This document shows positions 34,195-41,947 of a stretch of 64,000 bases of DNA, piece after piece (position 1 is the stretch's first letter; the number at the start of each line of letters is the position of its first letter). The position numbers and the translations under genes were made by a program. The stretch is from JAJEFO01 sp009843725. Its GTDB lineage: Bacteria > Pseudomonadota > Alphaproteobacteria > Rhodobacterales > Rhodobacteraceae. Under the pieces are notes generated by a model. It saw nothing but the letters and a program-made list of their open reading frames with translations, had not been told where the DNA came from and searched no databases. The DNA lies in NCBI GenBank assembly GCA_965243215.1, contig CBDEUJ010000004.1, forward strand, positions 434,001 to 498,000, in the 5' to 3' direction.

Positions 34195-35478
34195 TCAGAG
34201 GGGCAGTGGCTGGTTCGCGCTTTCGCGTTTCAGCTCGACCGCGCAGAAGATCATGGTGGTGTCGCCAACGTTTTCCAGGTCGTGAAGCGCGAATTCGCCT
34301 TCGCCAACGTCGTAAAAGTGCGTGAGCCCGGCGTCGTAGTCGCTTTCGTAGGTCGTCCCGTCATGGGTTCGCTGCAAGAAGCGCCCCGGCGCAATCGCGG
34401 TCCAGAAATAGGTCAGGACGTGGCGATGAACCGGCATGCGTTCGCCGGGCTTCAAGGTCATGTGCCAGACCCTGACCGAGCTGTTCTCGAACACCAGGTC
34501 TGTTCCGATGCGACCATTGAACTCGTTGTTCTTGAACTCAAGCCGGATGGCATCGGACCAGCCCTGGAAGTTCGATGTGGTCAGCTCGCCGGATCTGAAA
34601 TTGTCTGCAAGCCGGCTTGTATCGATTGCCTCAGGGCGGGGCATTGGCTGGCTTTCAAAAAGCGAGAGCGGGAAATTTGCGCTTTCCTTTTTCAATTCGA
34701 CCGCAACGAACACCACTTTCGTGTCGCCTACGTTTTCCAGGTCATGCAACGCGAACTCGCCCGACTTGACGTGGTGGAAGTGCGTCAACCCGGCCCGATA
34801 GTCGCTTTCGTAGGTCGTCCCGTCGTAGGTTCGTTGCAAGAAGCGCCCGGGAGCAACTGCGGTCCAGAAATACGTCAGGACATGGCGGTGGACCGGCAAT
34901 TTTTCACCTGGTTCAAGTGTGATCTGCCAGACCCGAACCGAGTCGTTTTCAAATGCCAGATCGGTGCCGATCTTGCCGTTATAGGCGTTGGCACTGAATT
35001 CTCTCTTGACGCTGTCGGTCCATCCCTGGAACCCGCTTGTCGTCAGATCACCCGACCGGAAACTGTCTGCAAACCCCTGGCTGCCCGCTGATTGCGGCTG
35101 GGCAGCGTACGCAGGCGCGGCAACTGCGCCGCCATTGGAGCGTCCCGTTGCCCCCGCCGCCGCGAGATCCTGCGCGTTCAGCCCCTCGGCCAGTATCAGC
35201 GTCCCTTCAACCGAGTCCAGCCGCAGATGGATCATGGACTGGTACTCGGGCGAATTGTACCAGCGCATTGCCTCATCGCGGCTCGGGAAGCGCAGGATCA
35301 CCAGCCGATCGTGTCCGGTCCGTCCCTCAATCAATTCCGTCGTCTCGTTGACCGCGAGGATCTCGACGTCGAACTTGTTGAGGCAGGCCACCGCCTGAGG
35401 CACATAGACGTCGTTGATCTTGGAGCGGTCGAGCACCTTATGGCTCGCCACGAAATAATAGGGACGACTGTCTGTCAC
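34195..35478 (-). CDS. DUF1330 domain followed by two near-identical cupin-like domains
   Basis: 427 residues from a GTG with GGAGG 4 bases upstream. Residues about 5-98 form a DUF1330 (dimeric alpha/beta barrel) domain with FVASHKVLDRSKINDVYVPQ. A Gly/Ala-rich linker follows. Two cupin units of about 135 residues cover roughly 140-275 and 288-427. Each contains PVHRHVLTYFWTA and EFALHDLENVGDT. The copies are highly similar, so the duplication is recent. The His residues could bind a metal. Function unknown; its position just before the importer suggests a pathway enzyme or ligand sensor. Confidence 0.8.
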   Translation of the reverse strand: MTDSRPYYFVASHKVLDRSKINDVYVPQAVACLNKFDVEILAVNETTELIEGRTGHDRLVILRFPSRDEAMRWYNSPEYQSMIHLRLDSVEGTLILAEGLNAQDLAAAGATGRSNGGAVAAPAYAAQPQSAGSQGFADSFRSGDLTTSGFQGWTDSVKREFSANAYNGKIGTDLAFENDSVRVWQITLEPGEKLPVHRHVLTYFWTAVAPGRFLQRTYDGTTYESDYRAGLTHFHHVKSGEFALHDLENVGDTKVVFVAVELKKESANFPLSLFESQPMPRPEAIDTSRLADNFRSGELTTSNFQGWSDAIRLEFKNNEFNGRIGTDLVFENSSVRVWHMTLKPGERMPVHRHVLTYFWTAIAPGRFLQRTHDGTTYESDYDAGLTHFYDVGEGEFALHDLENVGDTTMIFCAVELKRESANQPLPL

Positions 35479-35960
35479 GCGACCTCCAAGACGGAGAGTT
35501 TCCGCTTTGCGGGGTCAATGTTAGAGTCAACTTTCGGATATCTTCTTCGCGAATTCGTCGCCTGACATACCTCAGGGTCCGATTGTTTTGAGACTCATGC
35601 CTGACTTGGCTGCCCGCCAGCCCGGCTCCTGAGGCACGACACCCTCGAGCGGGCCGACCGCGGACGGAAGGAAGACGCCCGGCGGCGGACGCAAAGCGGA
35701 CCTTCCCGGAAACAGGGGGCAAGGCCTTGAGCGTGGCCTGAACGACGTCGACCGCGCCGAAGGCTGCCGGGCTCGCGCGTCATGGCCACGAATGCGCCGG
35801 AGGCAGGTGGCACGCGATCACCCGCCTCTCGGCCGAGTTCGAGTGACCACCCGCATCGAGGGCGCAACTCCGTGGCGATCGTTCCAGAGGGTCCCGATTT
35901 CGCCCCGCCTTCGCGCCCGGACCCCGTCCGGGACAAACCGCCTCGTCCCCGTGCTGACTG
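35479..35960. other. 482-bp intergenic region between two transporter loci
   Basis: This separates the GTG start of the DUF1330-cupin gene from the end of the UgpC-like ATPase gene. It should carry the promoter of the long minus-strand cluster. Frames crossing it are Arg/Pro-rich with no family match. I see no RNA gene or strong hairpin. Confidence 0.4.
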
Positions 35961-37025
35961 TCACGCGTTCGAAGACAGGGACATTCCGGTTTCCGCGTCA
36001 AACACATGGAGCCGATCGCGGCTTGCACTCAACCGAACGGTTTCGCCGATATCGGGTGGATGCTGGCCATCTGCCTTGGCGATGACTTCGCCGCTCGGCG
36101 TGTCGACGTAAATCAGCGTGTCGGGTCCGAGCGGCTCACGAACAGTCACCGTTCCCTCAAGGAACGGCTTTTCGCCGGACGGATGCAGGTCGTCCGGACG
36201 CACCCCGAGAATGACCGGCTGTCCTTCGGAGACGTTGATGTCCAGCTGAATGTCCGGCCCCGATGCGAGCCGGGCCGCCCCGCCGTTCACCTTGCATTGC
36301 AGCATGTTCATGGACGGTGCCCCGATGAACCTGGCCACGAAGGTGTTCGCTGGCCTGTGGTAGACATCGGACGGCTTGCCGACCTGCAGGATATGGCCGT
36401 CCTTCATGATGACAATCCTGTCGGCCATCGTCATGGCTTCCACCTGGTCATGGGTCACGAAGATAATGGTGTTCCCGACACGCTGATGGAGTTTCTTGAT
36501 CTCGAGGCGCATCTGGGTGCGAAGCTGGGCATCGAGGTTTGACAGCGGTTCATCGAAAAGAAACACGGCCGGGTCGCGCACCATGGCCCGGCCGATCGCG
36601 ACACGCTGCCGCTGGCCACCCGAAAGCTGCGAGGGCTTGCGGTCCAGGAGTTCCGTCATTTCAAGAACTGAAGCGACGTCTTCGAGGCGTGCCGTTTTTT
36701 CCGTCTTCGTCAGTTTCGACGTCCTGAGCCCGAAGCCGATGTTCTTTCGAACCGTCATGTGCGGGTAGATCGCGTAGTTCTGGAACACCATGGCGATATT
36801 CCGTTCCTTCGGTTCCAGGTGATTCACGACCCGGCCTTCGATCTCGACTTCCCCCGCCGTCGTTTCTTCGAGTCCGGCGATGAGGCGAAGTGTCGTCGAC
36901 TTTCCGCAACCCGACGGCCCCACGAAAACGATGAACTCGCCATCCTCGACCTCAAGGCTGATGCCGTGCAGAACCGTGGTCTTGTCGAATGTCTTCACGA
37001 GGTTGCGAAGAACAAGGCTCGCCAT
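35961..37025 (-). CDS. Carbohydrate-type ABC transporter ATPase (UgpC/MalK family)
   Basis: 354 residues. Walker A is GPSGCGKST, signature LSGGQRQRVAIGRAMV, Walker B FLFDEPLSNLD and H-loop FVTHDQVEA. A C-terminal TOBE domain starts near residue 240 (NMLQCKVNGG, VILGVRPDDLHPS). It powers the import system encoded upstream on the same strand. The start lies 3 bases after the stop of the lyase gene. The ATPases of this family are often shared, so it does not define the substrate. Confidence 0.94.
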   Translation of the reverse strand: MASLVLRNLVKTFDKTTVLHGISLEVEDGEFIVFVGPSGCGKSTTLRLIAGLEETTAGEVEIEGRVVNHLEPKERNIAMVFQNYAIYPHMTVRKNIGFGLRTSKLTKTEKTARLEDVASVLEMTELLDRKPSQLSGGQRQRVAIGRAMVRDPAVFLFDEPLSNLDAQLRTQMRLEIKKLHQRVGNTIIFVTHDQVEAMTMADRIVIMKDGHILQVGKPSDVYHRPANTFVARFIGAPSMNMLQCKVNGGAARLASGPDIQLDINVSEGQPVILGVRPDDLHPSGEKPFLEGTVTVREPLGPDTLIYVDTPSGEVIAKADGQHPPDIGETVRLSASRDRLHVFDAETGMSLSSNA

Positions 37026-37028
37026 GTG

Positions 37029-38513
37029 CTATTCCTCCAGGAGGGCGTTGAAGGCAGATTCAAGCATGCTGGCCGCCTGGGCGCGACGGGCGGTGCGTGC
37101 ATCGAGCCGGCCGCGGCATTCCCGGGCCTTCCCCTCGTATGCCTCGATCGCCCGGTCGAGCGCCGTGGCTGCGGGACCGCCCGGCCGGTCACGACGGAGG
37201 ACAAAGGTCTCGGGTGCGATGGCAGCGGCGTACATCCCGGGCGTGAGCACCGTTGCACGGCCTGTTTCCGCTTCAAACGCGTCGGCAAAGACGTCGAATC
37301 CCCGTGACAGGCCCACGCCACGCGAGACCACCGTGCGCGCCGTTGTCGCTGCGACCCCGTGTGCACGCCGAAAACCCAGCCCCTCGTCCCGGACGAGTGT
37401 ATCGGCCAGCTCCGTGATCGTGACGCAGGCGGCGTCGCTGTTGATCTCGAACCGTGATGCGTTGATCGAACAGGACGGCAGGAACGCTGCGAAAAGGGAC
37501 AGCGCCCGCGCGCCGCGTTCGAACACCGCGAAGCCGGCTTGCTGGACATCCGCCTCGCTGTCGTTCATGTCGGCAAACGGCGTGTTGTGCATCGTGTTGA
37601 TGATCGCGTCGCAGAGACCGGTCGTGACGCTCGACAAGTGCCGCAGGTGTTCGATCGGAACCGGGTTCCGCTTCTGCGGCATGATCGAGGAAACCTGGAC
37701 CAGGCTGTCAGGGACATGCAACTGTCCGACCTCGAATGCGGACCAGTGCGCCATGTCCTGCGCGACTCGTCCCAGATGCAGGAATACCAGCTTGATCGCG
37801 GAGTAGAGACCGGTCAAGTAGTCCACGGAGGCGATGCAGCCATAGGAATTCAGTTGCGGTTCCTCGAACCCGAGCAGGTCGGATACGCGCTGCCGGTTGA
37901 TGGGGAATCCGGACGTTGTGATCGCCGCCGCCCCCATCGGGCAAAGGTCGAGAGAGTCGGAGGCCAGGTCCAGACGCTCCGCATCCCGCAGGAGACATTC
38001 GACGACCGCCGAAAGGTAGTGACCAAAGGTCGTCGGCTGCGCTGGCTGCCCGTGCGTATAGGCGACGACAAGCGTGTCGCGTTCGGCACGCGCCTTCTCG
38101 ATCAGCCTGTCGACGAGATGCAGGACCTGTTCCGTCAGACATCCGGCCTTCTCGCGAAGAGCCATCCTGAACATGGTATGGTCCATGTCGTTGCGCGAAC
38201 GTGCCACGTGAAGCATCCCGCCGGGCTCACCGATCCGCCGATCAAGCTCGGCTTCGACCAGGAAAAAATAGTCCTCGTGCTCTTCCGTGTAGGACAGCTT
38301 GTCGGCGTCCATGTCCCGCTCAATGTCCTGCAGCGCGGCTGCGATCGTCCGCCCCTGGTCCGTCGAAATGATCCCGGTTTCGTGAAGCATCACCAGGTGT
38401 GCCCGGTTGATCGCGTTCACGTGACCCGCGAAATGCGTCCTGATGCCTTCGAAGAGAGGGGCGAGAACCGTATCCCTGTAGGCCGGGTGCGGGAAGTACG
38501 GGTGTCCCGTCAT
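37029..38513 (-). CDS. Argininosuccinate lyase-family enzyme in an ABC importer operon
   Basis: 494 residues from ATG 38513 (ATGA overlap with the permease). Fumarase/aspartase superfamily motifs are present: ARSRNDMDHTMFRM, the HGQPAQPTTFGHYL region with the catalytic His, and SSIMPQKRNP, the mobile Ser loop. It differs from ArgH in length and context. Relatives with importers cleave C-N bonds of amino-acid-succinate conjugates; EDDS lyase is one such case. I infer that it splits an imported N-succinyl-type or amino-sugar-linked compound. Confidence 0.8.
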   Translation of the reverse strand: MTGHPYFPHPAYRDTVLAPLFEGIRTHFAGHVNAINRAHLVMLHETGIISTDQGRTIAAALQDIERDMDADKLSYTEEHEDYFFLVEAELDRRIGEPGGMLHVARSRNDMDHTMFRMALREKAGCLTEQVLHLVDRLIEKARAERDTLVVAYTHGQPAQPTTFGHYLSAVVECLLRDAERLDLASDSLDLCPMGAAAITTSGFPINRQRVSDLLGFEEPQLNSYGCIASVDYLTGLYSAIKLVFLHLGRVAQDMAHWSAFEVGQLHVPDSLVQVSSIMPQKRNPVPIEHLRHLSSVTTGLCDAIINTMHNTPFADMNDSEADVQQAGFAVFERGARALSLFAAFLPSCSINASRFEINSDAACVTITELADTLVRDEGLGFRRAHGVAATTARTVVSRGVGLSRGFDVFADAFEAETGRATVLTPGMYAAAIAPETFVLRRDRPGGPAATALDRAIEAYEGKARECRGRLDARTARRAQAASMLESAFNALLEE

Positions 38514-39391
38514 CCCTTCAACCCCGCCATGACGACGCCCCGGATGATGAAGCGCTGGAAGATCAGGAAAACGACAAGTGTCGGAATGGTTGAAATCGCC
38601 GCGCCGGTCATGATCAGCTCCCACTGGACGTCGGCCTCGTCGCCGAAACTCGAGAGACCCACCGGCAGCGTGTACATGTCAACCGAGTTTGTCACGATCA
38701 ACGGCCAGATGAAGGCCGTCCAGTTTCCCAGGAAGACGAAAATCGCCAGTGCCGCCAGCGCAGGCCGGACCAGCGGCATCGCCACCGTCCACCAGATCGC
38801 AAGTTCGTTCAGCCCGTCGATCCTTGCGGCTTCGATGAAATCATCGGGGACAGTCTCGAAAAACTGCTTCATCAGGAACGTGCCGAAGGCAGTCATGAGG
38901 CCCGGAAACATGATTCCCCAGTAGGAATCGAGCCACCCGAACGCCTGCGACATCAGGTACCAGGGAATGACAAGCATCTCGGTCGGGATCATCAGGGTCG
39001 ACAGGATCGCGATGAAGACGATGTAGCGTCCCGGGAAACGGAACTTGCACAGCGTGTAACCGACGAGGCTGTCGAACAGGATATTGGAGATCGTGGTTAT
39101 CGTGGCGATGACCAGCGAGTTGACGAACCAACCGTAGAACCTGCCGTCCTCCAGCACGTAGGTATAGTTTTCCAGGTGCGGTTCGTTGGGCACGAGGGCC
39201 AGGTTGTAGATCTCGTGCGGCCATTTCAGCGATGTCGAGATCATGTACGCGATCGGCATCACCATCAGGACGCCGCCAGTGAAGAGAACCAGCCAGCGGA
39301 TGACCTGCCCGGTGCTGGCCGATTTCCGGGACGTCTCGGAGGCCAGGAGGGACTTCGAGCTTGCCCTGATTTCCGCGACGGAACTGCCCAC
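38510..39391 (-). CDS. Carbohydrate ABC permease (MalG/UgpE type)
   Basis: 293 residues with six hydrophobic segments and the coupling loop EAARIDGLNELAIWWTVAMPLVRPALA. This is the inner-membrane partner of the next permease. Stop and start positions overlap or abut neighbours (lyase ATGA; MalF stop 2 bases upstream). It has a longer N-terminal cytoplasmic stretch than MalG, rich in Ser and Lys. Confidence 0.93.
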   Translation of the reverse strand: MGSSVAEIRASSKSLLASETSRKSASTGQVIRWLVLFTGGVLMVMPIAYMISTSLKWPHEIYNLALVPNEPHLENYTYVLEDGRFYGWFVNSLVIATITTISNILFDSLVGYTLCKFRFPGRYIVFIAILSTLMIPTEMLVIPWYLMSQAFGWLDSYWGIMFPGLMTAFGTFLMKQFFETVPDDFIEAARIDGLNELAIWWTVAMPLVRPALAALAIFVFLGNWTAFIWPLIVTNSVDMYTLPVGLSSFGDEADVQWELIMTGAAISTIPTLVVFLIFQRFIIRGVVMAGLKG

Positions 39392-39392
39392 G

Positions 39393-40280
39393 TCAATTGT
39401 CCCTGAGTATGCGCAGCTGCACGAGGCTGACGATCAGGAGGATCAGGAACAGCACGACGGTCTGCGCTGCGGCGTAACCCATGTTGAAGTCGGTGAACGC
39501 GCTTTGGTAAATCATCAGAACGAGCGGTTTCGTCGAGTTGAGCGGACCACCCGGGTCATTGGTGGTCATGTTGAACACGTGATCGAAAATCCTCAGGAAG
39601 CCGATCGAGGAGAAGACCACGATAAACACGATCGTTGGCTTCAAGAGGGGAAGCGTGATTTCCCAGAGAATCGTCCAGTTCGACACGCCGTCGATCCGCG
39701 CGGCCTCGTAGTAGCTTCGCGGGATGGCCCGCAGACCCGCCATGAATATGATGATCTGGAATCCGAGCCCGGCCCAGACGGCCGGTGCCAGGATGGCCGG
39801 AAGCGCAAGCGTCGTCGAGCGCAGGAATTCCACCTGGGGAATTCCTGCCGTGGCAAGGACATTGTTGAAGAGCCCGATCGGAACCGGCTGGTAGAACCAG
39901 CGCCAGACCCAGGCCATCGCCACGGCCGTCGTCATGAACGGCAGGAAATAGAGCATCCTGAGGAACCCGTGCATGAAGCGCAGCCTGTCGAGGTGATAGG
40001 CGATCGCGAAGGAGATCACCAGGCTGACCGGGGTGCCGATCAGCAGGTAAACGAAGGTGTTGCGAAAGACCTTCCAGAAGACGGGATCGTTCCAGAGTTT
40101 CGCGTAGTTTGCCCAGCCGGCCCAGGTCCGGTCGCCGAGCAGGTTCCAGTTCTGGAATGAAATGACCATGGCGTTCGCCGTGGGATAGAACCGGATCACC
40201 ACGTAGAACACGATGGGCACGGCAAGGAACGCCCACGCCCAGACGATCTGCTTTTGCCGGATTGAGAGCCTGTGGTACAT
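39393..40280 (-). CDS. Carbohydrate ABC permease (MalF/UgpA type)
   Basis: 295 residues with six membrane segments and the EAA loop YYEAARIDGVSNWTILWEITLPLLKPT. It is the second channel subunit of the importer. It follows the binding-protein gene across an 87-base gap that contains a strong stem-loop. Confidence 0.93.
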   Translation of the reverse strand: MYHRLSIRQKQIVWAWAFLAVPIVFYVVIRFYPTANAMVISFQNWNLLGDRTWAGWANYAKLWNDPVFWKVFRNTFVYLLIGTPVSLVISFAIAYHLDRLRFMHGFLRMLYFLPFMTTAVAMAWVWRWFYQPVPIGLFNNVLATAGIPQVEFLRSTTLALPAILAPAVWAGLGFQIIIFMAGLRAIPRSYYEAARIDGVSNWTILWEITLPLLKPTIVFIVVFSSIGFLRIFDHVFNMTTNDPGGPLNSTKPLVLMIYQSAFTDFNMGYAAAQTVVLFLILLIVSLVQLRILRDN

Positions 40281-40332
40281 TCTCGTACGCTCGCAGGTAG
40301 GAAGTCCTGGTCAGGGGTTCCGAGCGCGAATT

Positions 40333-40361
40333 GCGAGCCCCGGACGATGTCCGGGGCTCGC
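40333..40361 (-). other. Intercistronic stem-loop after the binding-protein gene
   Basis: GCGAGCCCCGGAC at 40333-40345, a 3-base loop GAT, then its exact complement GTCCGGGGCTCGC at 40349-40361. A 13-bp GC-rich stem directly after the substrate-binding gene is a common device to stabilise its mRNA and reduce read-through into the permeases, so that binding protein is made in excess. No T-run follows on the minus strand, so it is probably a partial rather than a full terminator. Confidence 0.75.
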
Positions 40362-40367
40362 CTGAAT

Positions 40368-41624
40368 CTAGTTGTAGTATTCGTTCAGCAGTTCCTGCTC
40401 GGCATCGGCGGCGATGGCAATGCTGTCTGCCACTGCCTGGCCTTCGATGTCGATGCGCTGAACCATGTCGATCAGGATCTGCCGCTGCGCGCTTTCATTG
40501 GCGAACTTTGTCGTGTTCGCGTAGGCAAGGCCGCGGATGAAGGGCCCGAAAACCTCGTCGTTCGCATTGGCTTCGGTCAGGCCGACCGAGGGTTTCGCAG
40601 GCAGTTCGCCAACGACGTCGAGCCAGATCTGCATGGCCTCGTCCGACGTCACGTACTGCATGAACTTCACGGCGGCATCGTATTTCTCGCCCTCCGCCTT
40701 CGTCGTTATGGCGTTCACCCAGTAGGACGAGTAGTTCGAACGCATGCCGTCGGAATTCGCGGGCAATTCCGTGACGCCCCACTTGAGGCCGCGCGTCTTG
40801 TTCAGTGAGCCGATGCGGAACGAACCGTCGATGTGCATGCCTGCACGACCGGCCTTGAAGGCGGCTTGGGGCTCGTCCATGAATCCGAAAGCGGACACTT
40901 TGTGCTCGTTCACGAGCCCGGTGTAGAACGCGGCCGCCGCCATCCCGGCATCCGAGTTGTAGTTGACGGTCCTGTAGTCATCGAGGTAGGGCTCGCCACC
41001 GAACTGGCGTACCAGGACTTCCCGGAACCAGTGATGGTCCTGAGCGTTCATGCCCGCCGTAATGCCGACCTGCGTGAGATTGCCCGCAGCATCCGTCTTC
41101 GTCAGCATCTTCGCGGTTTCAATGAGCTCATCCAGCGTCTCCGGCGGGCCGCTGATCCCGGCCTCGTCAAACAGGGTCTTGTTGTAAAACAGGGCGAGCG
41201 AGCGGACGGCGGTTGGCAGAGCCCAGTAGCTGTCGCCTTCACGCATGGCGCCGACCATCGGGAAGAAATCATCCTCGATCATCGACGGCGGAAAGGCGTC
41301 GTTGGGAAGCGGCTGGATCAGTTCGGCGGCCACGTAGTCGTTCAACCAGCCGTAGAAGAGCTGCACGACGTCGGGGCCTTCGCCCGCGGGAATCGCGGCA
41401 GCGACCTTGGTCCGGTAGTCCGCGTACGGAAAATGGGTCATCGTGACCGTGATATCCGGATTCGCCGACTCGAAATTCTCGATCAATTGCTCCATTGCAG
41501 TGACGCGTGCGTCAAAGAAGTACTGCCAGTATTCGATCTCAACTTCGGCCTGCGCGGATCCAGCTGCCAGCATCGCCACTGTCGCAACGCCGGCGATCCT
41601 AGATTTCTTCAGTTTCACAAGCAT
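40368..41624 (-). CDS. Carbohydrate-type extracellular solute-binding protein
   Basis: 418 residues from ATG 41624, which has AAGGA about 11 bases upstream; a second ATG at 41636 is possible. The signal peptide is MLVKLKKSRIAGVATVAMLA, followed by AGSAQA and cleavage before EVEIEYW. The fold is SBP_bac_1 type, with YADYRTKVAAAIPAGEGPDVV and FYNKTLFDEAGISGPPETLDE. It delivers ligand to the MalF/MalG-type permeases. The ligand is likely a sugar, amino sugar or glycerophospho compound. Confidence 0.92.
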   Translation of the reverse strand: MLVKLKKSRIAGVATVAMLAAGSAQAEVEIEYWQYFFDARVTAMEQLIENFESANPDITVTMTHFPYADYRTKVAAAIPAGEGPDVVQLFYGWLNDYVAAELIQPLPNDAFPPSMIEDDFFPMVGAMREGDSYWALPTAVRSLALFYNKTLFDEAGISGPPETLDELIETAKMLTKTDAAGNLTQVGITAGMNAQDHHWFREVLVRQFGGEPYLDDYRTVNYNSDAGMAAAAFYTGLVNEHKVSAFGFMDEPQAAFKAGRAGMHIDGSFRIGSLNKTRGLKWGVTELPANSDGMRSNYSSYWVNAITTKAEGEKYDAAVKFMQYVTSDEAMQIWLDVVGELPAKPSVGLTEANANDEVFGPFIRGLAYANTTKFANESAQRQILIDMVQRIDIEGQAVADSIAIAADAEQELLNEYYN

Positions 41625-41947
41625 TTTGATGGACATCCTTCGTGTTGGTGTTGATGGGTTCTGCCCGGCCCGGCCTCCTTGCCGGTCGCGAGCGTAGCGC
41701 GGCCAAGTTGTATTCACAAGCGGGATAGGCTAGCGGTGCGAGCGATGGCGAGTACCGGGAAGACGGCGAATGGCGCAGCGAAGGGACGCGGCACCGGTTG
41801 CGCGAAGCGAGTTCCGTGCCCGAGCGAGGACGGCCCGCGCGCCAGGCACAAGGCCGGACTGTTAACGGCCGCAATCCTAGCACCTTCACGGGACCCGTAT
41901 CCCGCCACGTGCCCGGGCAGGACGGCCGCGGGATCAAGGCAAGGGTG
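41625..41947. promoter_or_regulatory. Divergent promoter region of the importer operon and deacetylase gene
   Basis: About 320 bases between the minus-strand binding-protein gene and the plus-strand deacetylase gene. The promoters of both should be here. I see no clear operator palindrome. An open frame that would extend the deacetylase N-terminus crosses it, but it lacks a ribosome site and has a low-complexity Arg/Gly composition. Confidence 0.4.

Noticed and set aside
35479..35960. Small genes in the gap before the UgpC-like gene
   Set aside because: Several short frames on both strands overlap one another, are Arg/Ser/Pro-rich and lack ribosome sites.
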